Origin: an uncultured Lachnospiraceae bacterium
GTDB lineage: Bacteria > Bacillota > Clostridia > Lachnospirales > Lachnospiraceae
Assembly (NCBI GenBank): GCA_902778165.1
Contig: CACYWQ010000003.1
Coordinates: forward strand, 1 to 64,000
Length of the DNA: 64,000 bases
Reading direction: 5' to 3'
A program made the position numbers and the translations under genes. The notes below the pieces were generated by a model. That model worked only from the letters and a program-made list of their open reading frames with translations, did no database searches and was not told where the DNA came from. Shown piece after piece: positions 43,585-49,893 of the stretch. The number at the start of each line of letters is the position of its first letter. Within the stretch, counting starts at the first letter, position 1.

Positions 43585-45315
43585 TTATTTAACCCTATAT
43601 TCTTCTCCACTATAAGCATAATTATCGGGATTATCACAATTACCATCAACATATATTCTTTTAAATGCGGATATATTGCAATTTGTGTATGTTTGCTGAT
43701 CCGACCATTCAATATCATATATATATCTTAATTCTTCAGCATTTAACACTGTAGTATCATAATATTTATCCTTAAGAATCTTTGCATAAATCCTATTGAG
43801 TTCTTCAAATGAATACTGGTAATTATCTATTATCATTGTATGGTTTTCTCCACTGTACTTACATAAGAAGATTGGTAAGTGATTTAAATCTCCTTCTTTA
43901 TACACTCCATCTCCATGGTCTGACATAACTATTATGTTGGCATTATCATATATTCCTGCTTTTTTTAACGCATTAAAATAATTAGACAGCATATCTATTA
44001 GCGATAACGCTGTCTCTTCATTTGACACATTGTAATCCACAGAGTGAAATTTCCTATCCCAATTTAGAATCGGATGCATTCCCTTTAGATGATACAAATG
44101 AAAACTGCCAAATATATCTTTCACTGCAAATCCACCATTTACTGCTTCAGTATTGAAATCAGAATTATACCAATCATATACCTGTATCAATTCATCATCA
44201 GACATAACTACTCTGCCAGAATCATCAACCGGATATACTGTCTTAATCCCATCTACTTCATCTGGATAAAACCAGAATGGTTCCTTAAGAAACTGAGGCA
44301 TATACCTAAAAGCAACTAGTTTATATATAAATACCAACAACACCTTGCCCGATGTGGGGCTATAGACTACCTGCTGCCAATTATCAACCTTATCATATCC
44401 AACCGGAAGGGGTTGTGGAGTATATATGTCTACAGAATAGTCCAATTCATGTAACCTATTAATTAAGTATGAATCATCAAAGGCATGCTCCAGGTAATCG
44501 AAATACGGCTCTTCGCATAAATATCTACTATCGGCCACAATTTGCGGAAATGAATAGTCCGTCCTCTGATATAGAGAAACTGTATCCGGATAGTATGTGA
44601 AATTCTCAAATGTTTTCCTTATGTAGTCTCCCTCATCACCTGCCAACAGATCATTAAGAAGCCTATGATCAAACTTATCAAGTATAATAATTATAAAGTT
44701 TTCATTGGATGAATACGTAAATTCATCATCGGTCAAAGCCACTCGGGAAATCTTCTTATCCATTAGATTAACCTTCGCGCCGGCAACGAATAATGTCACT
44801 ATCTCCACAAGAAGAATGCATATGGCAACATATCCTGACATTTTTCCTGCTTTCTTATTACCGATTCTGCGATATAGAAGAATGCCTACGATTATCACTC
44901 CCACAAATGTGACAAAAGAAATGAATCCCTGCATTCTGTATCTTGACCAATCAATACTCGTGCCATCTAACAGACCGTAGTGGAATTGAACGAAATTACC
45001 CTGAATATACAGAGACAGCAACAATAAGGAAGCTACATATGTTACTAATTCATACATACCGTATGGTTTTGTTTTGTTGATAAGAAGAAAACTGATTAGT
45101 GAATCTATGATTAAAAGAGAAATTGTAGATATCACAAATAGAAGGATAATATATGGGCCAAAATCATATATGCTGTACCACACATATTTAGTCTTGGTAA
45201 TATACATCTCTAGTGGAGCAAATATGAATATTGTGAATGTCGCGAAAAGGATTGTCCATATGTGCGGAATCAACGCATGCTTTTCTGGCTTAATTTCCTT
45301 CATAGGTTTGTTCAA
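43585..45315 (-). CDS. AlkP/sulfatase-superfamily membrane protein
   Basis: 576 residues. Five hydrophobic helices occupy about 15-200. The extracytoplasmic domain begins FIIIILDKFDHRLLNDLL, the metal-binding strand of the alkaline-phosphatase superfamily. It continues with RTDYSFPQIVADSRYL where the nucleophile Thr/Ser region is expected, and IIVMSDHGDGVYKEGDLNHLPIFLCKY (metal Asp-His and final His). Relatives include LtaS and phosphoethanolamine transferases. The substrate is unknown. The gene is AT-rich and stands between the pilus operon and the toxin-antitoxin island. Its ATG follows an extended -10 promoter. Confidence 0.7.
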   Translation of the reverse strand: MNKPMKEIKPEKHALIPHIWTILFATFTIFIFAPLEMYITKTKYVWYSIYDFGPYIILLFVISTISLLIIDSLISFLLINKTKPYGMYELVTYVASLLLLSLYIQGNFVQFHYGLLDGTSIDWSRYRMQGFISFVTFVGVIIVGILLYRRIGNKKAGKMSGYVAICILLVEIVTLFVAGAKVNLMDKKISRVALTDDEFTYSSNENFIIIILDKFDHRLLNDLLAGDEGDYIRKTFENFTYYPDTVSLYQRTDYSFPQIVADSRYLCEEPYFDYLEHAFDDSYLINRLHELDYSVDIYTPQPLPVGYDKVDNWQQVVYSPTSGKVLLVFIYKLVAFRYMPQFLKEPFWFYPDEVDGIKTVYPVDDSGRVVMSDDELIQVYDWYNSDFNTEAVNGGFAVKDIFGSFHLYHLKGMHPILNWDRKFHSVDYNVSNEETALSLIDMLSNYFNALKKAGIYDNANIIVMSDHGDGVYKEGDLNHLPIFLCKYSGENHTMIIDNYQYSFEELNRIYAKILKDKYYDTTVLNAEELRYIYDIEWSDQQTYTNCNISAFKRIYVDGNCDNPDNYAYSGEEYRVK

Positions 45316-45345
45316 TCAAATCTGATATACTATGCCACGAAATTC

Positions 45346-45354
45346 ATTATACCA
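45346..45354 (-). promoter_or_regulatory. Extended -10 promoter of the AlkP-type gene
   Basis: TGGTATAAT on the minus strand, 31 bp before the ATG; no good -35. Confidence 0.4.
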
Positions 45355-45370
45355 CTCATAGTGTATGACG

Positions 45371-45440
45371 TCTTGGTTTTTGGACAGTTCGCACCGAGGG
45401 TGGAAGCGGTGTGAGGGAGAAAGAGTCAGAGGCGGCTGTC
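45371..45440. repeat. Partial copy of the island's intergenic repeat
   Basis: Contains GACAGTTCGCACCGAG-type sequence and AGTCAGAGGCGG, matching the ends of the copies at 46.8, 48.2 and 49.8 kb. It overlaps the 3' end of the 120-residue gene. Confidence 0.7.
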
Positions 45441-45788
45441 TTTTCTTTCACGTAACCACTGCATAGTTTTTACAGATGCAATTGTCAGAATCAAAAATGC
45501 TAAAGTTATGCACGACACAATCCTATGCTCCATCACTATATAATATAACCATATTATGCCATAAATCGCAGCCCAGATTCCTATGAACAAAAGCGTTCTT
45601 ATGAGCCAATGAAGTATCGAACCGGATTCTTTTCCATAAATATAATGGCCGGAGTATAGTCTTCCAACAAGTTCATACGTTTTTTCATACGCCAAAACTT
45701 CAATGACAGCGAGTATAATCCACTCTTTGCCGGTTTCAATTGGCAAGCCTAATGGGCTAACTATTATTTCATAAAGGAATTTGAGCAT
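45426..45788 (-). CDS. Small membrane protein (120 residues), unknown
   Basis: Helices at about residues 20-38, 60-85 (LIRTLLFIGIWAAIYGIIWLYY) and 88-108. The C-terminus is basic, VKTMQWLRERKDSRL. No family is recognised. A near-copy of its last 20 codons is present at 46832-46891, inside repeat copy A, so a second member of this family has been lost by recombination. It follows a 38-codon ORF by 6 bp. Confidence 0.5.
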   Translation of the reverse strand: MLKFLYEIIVSPLGLPIETGKEWIILAVIEVLAYEKTYELVGRLYSGHYIYGKESGSILHWLIRTLLFIGIWAAIYGIIWLYYIVMEHRIVSCITLAFLILTIASVKTMQWLRERKDSRL

Positions 45789-45794
45789 ATCATT

Positions 45795-45911
45795 CTATAC
45801 CGTTATACTATCATGTGAATTATCATCACAATAACTAAAGTCTAATTTTATGCCTATATTATGCAGTATGGTTGCAGCTTCATTTTTACCGCGTTTTCTT
45901 TCATTTTCCAT
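45795..45911 (-). CDS. 38-codon ORF between hicB and the small membrane protein
   Basis: ATG at 45911, stop at 45795, 29 bp after the hicB stop and 6 bp before the next gene. The product opens MENERKRGKNEAATILHNIG and ends with an acidic tail. No strong ribosome site is seen. It may be a gene fragment. Confidence 0.3.
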   Translation of the reverse strand: MENERKRGKNEAATILHNIGIKLDFSYCDDNSHDSITV

Positions 45912-45940
45912 AATCTATATCAGTCGAATTACTCGTTTTT

Positions 45941-46363
45941 TTACATACGAACTCTTTCAATCAAAGCTTCTTGAAGAGTTTGAGAGAAATTTATCTTTTT
46001 CTCCCTTGCAGCGCGATCAAGCCATTCAGGAATGGTTAGTGTCTTTCTCACAGATTTCTCAAAATACTTCTTTGCATATTCTTCTACATCCACAGAGACC
46101 ATATTTACAAATGAGCCTTCCGTATCAGTTTCCAGTTCTTGGGCAACCGAATTAAGAGATACATCACCAATGCGAGATGCTTTCGGGGCGTTCTCACCGT
46201 CCAGTTTAAGCATATACAGATAACCGGCCAGGCATTCAACTGCTTTACTCATAGCTTCATTCTCATTCTTTCCGGATGTTGCAAGCCAGTTTAAATCCGG
46301 AAATACAACCGAGTATCCCTTCTTTTCCTTGAAAAAACATGCAGGGTATATTGATAACATCAT
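45941..46363 (-). CDS. hicB: HicB-family antitoxin
   Basis: 140 residues; two adjacent ATGs (46363 and 46360) follow AAAGGAGG, the second better spaced. The N-terminal HicB fold shows YPACFFKEKKGYSVVFPDLNWLATSGKNENEA, with the Y-F-P-D-L core. The C-terminal part (about 105-135, TIPEWLDRAAREKKINFSQTLQEAL) is a ribbon-helix-helix-type DNA-binding domain. HicB neutralises the HicA mRNA interferase and represses the operon. Here the hicA gene just upstream is only 23 codons, so the antitoxin is orphaned. The promoter at 46475-46503 appears intact. Confidence 0.85.
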   Translation of the reverse strand: MMLSIYPACFFKEKKGYSVVFPDLNWLATSGKNENEAMSKAVECLAGYLYMLKLDGENAPKASRIGDVSLNSVAQELETDTEGSFVNMVSVDVEEYAKKYFEKSVRKTLTIPEWLDRAAREKKINFSQTLQEALIERVRM

Positions 46364-46385
46364 GAATCCTCCTTTTCGGGCGGTA

Positions 46386-46457
46386 TTATTCCAATCCCGC
46401 TTGTTTCCTAATTGATTTCTCGACCACTTTACTTAGTTCTCTGGGACGCTTTGGCAT
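46386..46457 (-). pseudogene. hicA: hicA remnant with internal deletion (23 codons)
   Basis: The ORF reads MPKRPRELSK then VVEKSIRKQAGLE and stop. HicA proteins start M-P-x-x-x-x-E-L and end E-K-S/A-I-x-K-Q-A-G-L; the roughly 35 residues between, including the catalytic His region, are missing. The reading frame is kept. AAAGGAT lies upstream, and the hicB start follows 22 bp after the stop. It is best explained as an in-frame internal deletion of the toxin. Confidence 0.7.
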
Positions 46458-46474
46458 TAAATATCCTTTCTTTG

Positions 46475-46503
46475 ATTCTACTATTTGATGCATATAGTGT
46501 CAA
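46475..46503 (-). promoter_or_regulatory. hicAB promoter
   Basis: TTGACA, 17-bp spacer, TAGAAT on the minus strand. ATGCATAT occurs twice (about 46489 and 46503), possible HicB sites. Confidence 0.65.
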
Positions 46504-46568
46504 TGCATATTATCATAATACGTATACACGGACGTGTTCTGAGTTATTGTTCGGTTTGCGGCATTTAT

Positions 46569-46905
46569 TCTGCCTACAATACTATTTGTTTGTTGTTGTG
46601 GGTATTACATACAGATGTATAGAGTACGGTGCCGGTTGATCATTCCTTACACCGGTTCAGATATCTCTATGTTGTACGTGTCTTGAATATAGCACATTTG
46701 CGTGCATGGCGCAATGCGTGAATTTTCACAAGAATGTGATGGTGGAATTGTGGAGATGTGACAAGACTGGCAGGCGTGACGGTTCGCACCGAGTGTGGAG
46801 GCGGTAAGCGGGATAGCGAGTCAGAGGCGGCTGTCTTTTCTTTCACGTAACCAATGTATAGTTTTTACAGAAGCAATAGCGAGTCAGAGGCGGTCGGTTT
46901 TCCAT
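46569..46905. repeat. Intergenic repeat cassette, copy A
   Basis: About 340 bp matching copy B (47941-48220) and, over its last 170 bp, copy C (49693-49861). Shared landmarks are ATACTATTT.TTTGTT, ACCGGTTCAGATATCTCTAT, TGAATATAGCACAT, GACNGTTCGCNCCGAG and AGTCAGAGGCGG. Copy A also carries a 60-bp insert that is the 3' end of a paralogue of the 120-residue membrane protein gene, flanked by two GCGAGTCAGAGGCGG direct repeats. It fills the otherwise gene-free stretch between the Rpn gene and hicA. Confidence 0.85.
46686..46714 (-). promoter_or_regulatory. Cassette promoter, copy A
   Basis: TTGCGC, 17-bp spacer, TATATT on the minus strand. The same promoter occurs in copies B and C. Confidence 0.6.
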
Positions 46906-46944
46906 AAAAAGGAGTGTGCTTGTGATATATCACTTGCACACTCC
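46906..46944 (-). terminator. Terminator of the Rpn-like gene
   Basis: GGAGTGTGC/GCACACTCC stem with an inner GTGATATATCAC palindrome, followed on the minus strand by TTTTTATGG. Confidence 0.75.
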
Positions 46945-46976
46945 CTGTTGTGATTTTAACTGGTATTCTTGCAGAA

Positions 46977-47876
46977 TTATGCCTTAACCAGACCGTTATT
47001 CTTTAGCGTATCCTTCACAAAATCCACCGTCTGCCCAGTCTTGATTGCGATATCGTCTATCGCCATACCATCTTCATAGCGAGCGAGAATCTTGCCTTCT
47101 ATCTTGCCCTCATTTATTGAATCAGTTCTCATATCTTCCCATGCTTTACACATATCGTATTCTCCTTTCTCATCCGGTTCTATATCCACATCCGTTAGAT
47201 TTGCATATTCTTTGGCCAAATTATACGCCACTTCATTAAGTACTATCAGCCGATTCTGTCCGGACAATAGCCTGTTTAAACCATCCTTATCTTCAGAACA
47301 ACGTATTATCTCCAATACATCTCTAACATCTGTCTTAAGTTTGTTAATCACATCAGGATTATGTCGTACATCAACCACATTAATTTTATAGTCTGACATA
47401 AAGCCTAGTAGTTTCTCCGGTATTTCTGTTGTATTAACTAGTCCCTTAATACTCGTTGCCGCATCCCACGGCTCTTTACCACAGTATATCACAAATGTGA
47501 TTACCGGGTGGAGTTTATCGGTCTTTTGAAATTTGTACATATACTCGCCACCATTAAGGCCGTTGGAATTCCTCTTGTTATAGGCACATATTCTCTTTCT
47601 ATCCTCATCATAGCGAATTGATTCATAGCGCATTATTCTCTCAACCATTGAATAATCAATCTTATCCTGATTCTCTATTCCTATAACAGCAAAACTGACT
47701 CCAAAGACAACTTTACGCACTTCATCTCTTAGTCGTGTTCTAGCCTTGCTGTCTGCTTCAATAATGTCATTTGCCGTTACTACCTGTTCTCCTTCCAATC
47801 CAAATGCATTGATTATATCTGCATATCTGCCATTATCCTGCAGAAAATCATGCCATACTGTGTCTCTTTTGCCCAT
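46977..47876 (-). CDS. Rpn/YhgA-like PD-(D/E)XK nuclease-family protein
   Basis: About 299 residues from the ATG at 47876, which has GAGAGG upstream. Features of the 'putative transposase, YhgA-like' or Rpn group: a short N-terminal DTVWHDFLQDNGRYADIINA, then VVFGVSFAVIGIENQDKIDYSMVERIMRY with the E-x-Q core, a SDYKINVVDVRHNPDVI strand and a C-terminal region GKIEGKILARYEDGMAIDDIAIKTG with the repeating E-G-K of this family. Rpn proteins promote RecA-independent recombination in E. coli by DNA nicking. A fragment of a close relative lies at 48814-49024. It is transcribed from the copy B cassette. Confidence 0.75.
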   Translation of the reverse strand: MGKRDTVWHDFLQDNGRYADIINAFGLEGEQVVTANDIIEADSKARTRLRDEVRKVVFGVSFAVIGIENQDKIDYSMVERIMRYESIRYDEDRKRICAYNKRNSNGLNGGEYMYKFQKTDKLHPVITFVIYCGKEPWDAATSIKGLVNTTEIPEKLLGFMSDYKINVVDVRHNPDVINKLKTDVRDVLEIIRCSEDKDGLNRLLSGQNRLIVLNEVAYNLAKEYANLTDVDIEPDEKGEYDMCKAWEDMRTDSINEGKIEGKILARYEDGMAIDDIAIKTGQTVDFVKDTLKNNGLVKA

Positions 47877-47940
47877 TGGCAATACCTCTCTTCCCTCGGC
47901 ACGAGATAGATAGGCACAAAAATTGATATGCAGCATCTAC

Positions 47941-48220
47941 TCTGCCGAAAATACTATTTATTTGTTATTGTGGGTATTACGTACTGATGTATAGAGGTCG
48001 GTGGCGGATGATCGGGCCGTACACCGGTTCAGATATCTCTATGTTGTACGTGGTCTGAATATAGCACATATGCGTGCATGGTGCAATGCGTGAATTTATA
48101 CAAAAATGTGGTAGTCGAATTGTGCAGAAGTGACAGTACTTCGTGGCGCGACAGTTCGCCCCGAGGGTAAAGACAGTGCGAGGGATGGCGAGTCAGAGGC
48201 GGCCAGGTTTTCCATAAGAA
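47941..48220. repeat. Intergenic repeat cassette, copy B
   Basis: About 280 bp between brnA and the Rpn gene, matching copies A and C. It contains the exact 16-mer GACAGTTCGCCCCGAG at about 48151-48166. It accounts for the gene-free stretch. Confidence 0.85.
48058..48086 (-). promoter_or_regulatory. Cassette promoter, copy B
   Basis: TTGCAC, 17-bp spacer, TATATT on the minus strand, driving the Rpn-like gene. Confidence 0.65.
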
Positions 48221-48244
48221 AAGGAGCGTGCAGGCACACTCCTT
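48217..48244 (-). terminator. Terminator of brnA
   Basis: 11-bp stem (one wobble) AAGGAGTGTGC/GCACGCTCCTT on the minus strand with T-rich TTTTCTT after it. Confidence 0.75.
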
Positions 48245-48249
48245 AATAG

Positions 48250-48561
48250 CTATAAGCATTTTTCAATCATATCCGGATCGTTAAGCGCCATTTCCAACAA
48301 CCTGCTTAAGATTCCGGTGTATCCTTTACCAAGAGATTTGGCTTTGCGCATAGTCTCTGCAGAAACGCGGAGTGTGAGTACTTGTTTCTGTCTCTCTTTG
48401 CGCCTCTCAATCGCAGCTAGTCGAAAACGTTCCATATCTTCATATGAAAGTTCAGGATTCTCTTCATCCGGATTCGGTTCGATATTCTTAAGTGCTTCTA
48501 TTTCCTTTATTTGCCTTTTCGTGGGTTTCTGCCCTTCTTTAACTATTGCATATCTTGTCAT
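48250..48561 (-). CDS. brnA: BrnA-family antitoxin
   Basis: 103 residues from the ATG at 48561, with GAGAGGA upstream. The N-terminal half (MTRYAIVKEGQKPTKRQIKE, then NIEPNPDEENPELSYEDMERF) is the toxin-binding part. The C-terminal half (KQVLTLRVSAETMRKAKSLGKGYTGILSRLLEMAL) is a ribbon-helix-helix DNA-binding domain. BrnA binds BrnT and represses the brnTA promoter. The start overlaps the brnT frame in the usual brnTA manner. BrnT itself is truncated, so the antitoxin is orphaned. Confidence 0.8.
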   Translation of the reverse strand: MTRYAIVKEGQKPTKRQIKEIEALKNIEPNPDEENPELSYEDMERFRLAAIERRKERQKQVLTLRVSAETMRKAKSLGKGYTGILSRLLEMALNDPDMIEKCL

Positions 48562-48691
48562 AAAAATTCCTCTCCGCCTTTGTTGCTTTTCTTGCAGATA
48601 TAATTCTGTAAGTATCCTTCCGCATTTTATAAACGACAACTACCAAATTCGCTATCATTCCTATCAATATCTTTCGCCTCCTATTATACAT
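48539..48691 (-). pseudogene. brnT: brnT remnant, 5' part missing
   Basis: A 50-codon frame ends RIISARKATKAERNFYDK and a few more residues. ISARKATKAER is the signature C-terminal end of BrnT toxins, and IGMIANLVVVVYKMRKDTYR upstream fits the last strands of that fold. About 40 N-terminal residues are absent. The frame begins inside the promoter -10 (ATG-TAT-AAT), so the original start was lost by deletion. The stop overlaps brnA. The RNase core needs the missing N-terminus. Confidence 0.75.
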
Positions 48692-48710
48692 TTTGTATTA
48701 CAAAATTCAA
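48683..48710 (-). promoter_or_regulatory. Promoter with operator upstream of brnA
   Basis: TTGAAT, 16-bp spacer, TATAAT on the minus strand. The spacer is filled by the perfect palindrome ATTTTGTATTACAAAAT (48690-48706), probably the BrnA operator. Confidence 0.65.
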
Positions 48711-48756
48711 TACATTATAATACATAATTTGAGTATTGCTTGCAGATAATACATAA

Positions 48757-48783
48757 GAAAAGGAGTGTGCTGGCACACTCCTT
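48757..48783 (-). terminator. Terminator after the Rpn fragment
   Basis: Perfect 11-bp stem AAGGAGTGTGC/GCACACTCCTT with a 2-nt gap, T-rich TTTTCTT after it on the minus strand. Same family as the terminators at 46.9, 48.2 and 49.9 kb. Confidence 0.75.
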
Positions 48784-48813
48784 GTAGTGATTTGAATATG
48801 AATCATGAAATAG

Positions 48814-49024
48814 CTATACATTAAGCACGCCGTTGGCTTTGAGCGTATCTTTGACAAAATCAACGGTAAGCTGAGTCTTTGTGGCAATATCCTCTATCTG
48901 CATTCCATCCTCGTAACGGGCAAGAATCTTACCTTCTATCTTACCCTCTATCTTACCTTCTATCCTTGCATCAGTCTTCATATCTTCAATCGCTTGACAC
49001 ATATCGTATTCTCCTTTCTCATTC
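48814..49024 (-). pseudogene. C-terminal fragment of a second Rpn-like gene
   Basis: The open frame IESNEKGEYDMCQAIEDMK, then E-G-K repeats and a tail ending VDFVKDTLKANGVLNV, is colinear with the last 70 residues of the Rpn-like gene at 46977-47876 (IEPDEKGEYDMCKAWEDM). The copy starts abruptly inside the 3' end of the type III toxin gene. About 230 residues of the protein are missing. An ATG at 49002 could still give a 62-residue peptide. Confidence 0.8.
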
Positions 49025-49028
49025 GACT

Positions 49029-49436
49029 CTATATATTAAAGTATTGTAATGCACTGTATTTTAGAATATTGTCATTACGAACAGAGTCTCTATTCTTTAG
49101 CGCATGCTTGTATTTCCTTAAGTAGCTGCTAAAGCCAACATAGATTGCCCCCTCATTCATCTGTATCTTTCGCCACTCAATTGTATCAATAATCGGCGAA
49201 TCTCCGGACAAGAAGGATTCATCTTCTATCAAAACAGCCTTCGTATAATCCAATCCACTATCTCCAATAGTATAAAACGCATACTTATGTGATATATGAT
49301 GTCGAACAGGAATTGCATACTTACGTCCATCGACTTCTATTGTTATGCACACATACGGACGATCTTTTTTCTGTAGAATCTCCTTACAATCCATATATTT
49401 ATCATAAAATGCATCTGTTAAATAGTGTAATTTCAA
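49029..49436 (-). CDS. Type III toxin, ToxN/AbiQ superfamily (CptN/TenpN-like)
   Basis: 135 residues from a TTG start with GAGG 7 bases upstream. The pattern MKLHYLTDAFYDKYMDC, then KKDRPYVCITIEVDGRKYAIPVRHHISHKYAF, DYTKAVLIEDESFL and VGFSSYLRKYKHALKN is that of endoribonuclease toxins of type III systems. The strongest evidence is the context: upstream are a promoter, two 51-nt RNA repeats and a hairpin terminator, the standard type III order. The toxin cuts RNA and is inhibited by the repeat RNA. The end KYSALQYFNI meets a fused Rpn fragment, so a few C-terminal residues may be altered. Subfamily is uncertain. Confidence 0.8.
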   Translation of the reverse strand: MKLHYLTDAFYDKYMDCKEILQKKDRPYVCITIEVDGRKYAIPVRHHISHKYAFYTIGDSGLDYTKAVLIEDESFLSGDSPIIDTIEWRKIQMNEGAIYVGFSSYLRKYKHALKNRDSVRNDNILKYSALQYFNI

Positions 49437-49447
49437 AGTATTACCTC

Positions 49448-49480
49448 AAAAAACTCCCTGCACTTAAAGCACAGGGAGTT
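49448..49480 (-). terminator. Terminator between antitoxin RNA and toxin gene
   Basis: 9-bp stem AACTCCCTG/CAGGGAGTT with an 11-nt loop, followed on the minus strand by TTTTTTGAGG. In type III systems such a leaky terminator sets the antitoxin-to-toxin ratio. Confidence 0.85.
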
Positions 49481-49590
49481 CATCAATTGAGCTTTCTTTT
49501 GTTTCACCTCATTGCGCTCTACAATGAAGATCATCAATTGAGCTTTCTTTATTTTCGACTCCTCGCGCTCTACGAGGAGATTCATCTCTG
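49448..49590 (-). ncRNA. Type III antitoxin RNA (two 51-nt repeats)
   Basis: Two direct repeats of exactly 51 nt lie at 49533-49583 and 49482-49532. Each holds a hairpin with loop TAGAGCG. The stem is CTCCTCG/CGAGGAG in one and TCATTG/CAATGA in the other, so its base pairs covary while GTAGAGCGC and GAAAGCTCAATTGAT are conserved. A third partial unit runs into the terminator. Processed repeats of this type fold as pseudoknots and bind the toxin. The transcript start is expected near 49590. Confidence 0.85.
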
Positions 49591-49597
49591 TACTAAA

Positions 49598-49626
49598 AGT
49601 ATAACCTATTATATTAAAACTATCAA
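49598..49626 (-). promoter_or_regulatory. Promoter of the type III toxin-antitoxin locus
   Basis: TTGATA, 17-bp spacer, TATACT on the minus strand, directly before the first repeat. Confidence 0.75.
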
Positions 49627-49692
49627 CGTGCAATGCGTATCGAACAAATTATTAATCTGTTAGTTCCGATAATCGTTTTATTCTTTACATCT

Positions 49693-49861
49693 GTGGTCTG
49701 AATATAGCACATTTGCGTGCATAGTGCAATGCGTGAATATGCACAAGTATGTGGTGGTAGAATTGTGCATATGTGACAAGGCTGGCTGAAGGGACAGTTC
49801 GCCCCGAGAGTGAAGACGGTTAGACAGATATCAAGTCAGAGGCGGGCTGTTTTCCATAAGA
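49693..49861. repeat. Intergenic repeat cassette, copy C
   Basis: About 170 bp matching the distal half of copies A and B, including exact GACAGTTCGCCCCGAG at about 49794-49809. It lies between the type III locus and the orphan pilin. Confidence 0.85.
49701..49729 (-). promoter_or_regulatory. Cassette promoter, copy C
   Basis: TTGCAC, 17-bp spacer, TATATT on the minus strand. It gives the type III locus a second upstream promoter. Confidence 0.6.
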
Positions 49862-49886
49862 AAAGGAGTGTGTCGCCACACTCCTT
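49858..49886 (-). terminator. Terminator of the orphan pilin
   Basis: Perfect 10-bp stem AAGGAGTGTG/CACACTCCTT with a TCGC loop and TTTTCTT on the minus strand. Confidence 0.8.
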
Positions 49887-49893
49887 ATTTGCA

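Noticed and set aside
46569..49861. Integron attC sites
   Set aside because: No integron integrase, no R''/R' core pairs and the cassettes contain promoters, unlike attC sites.
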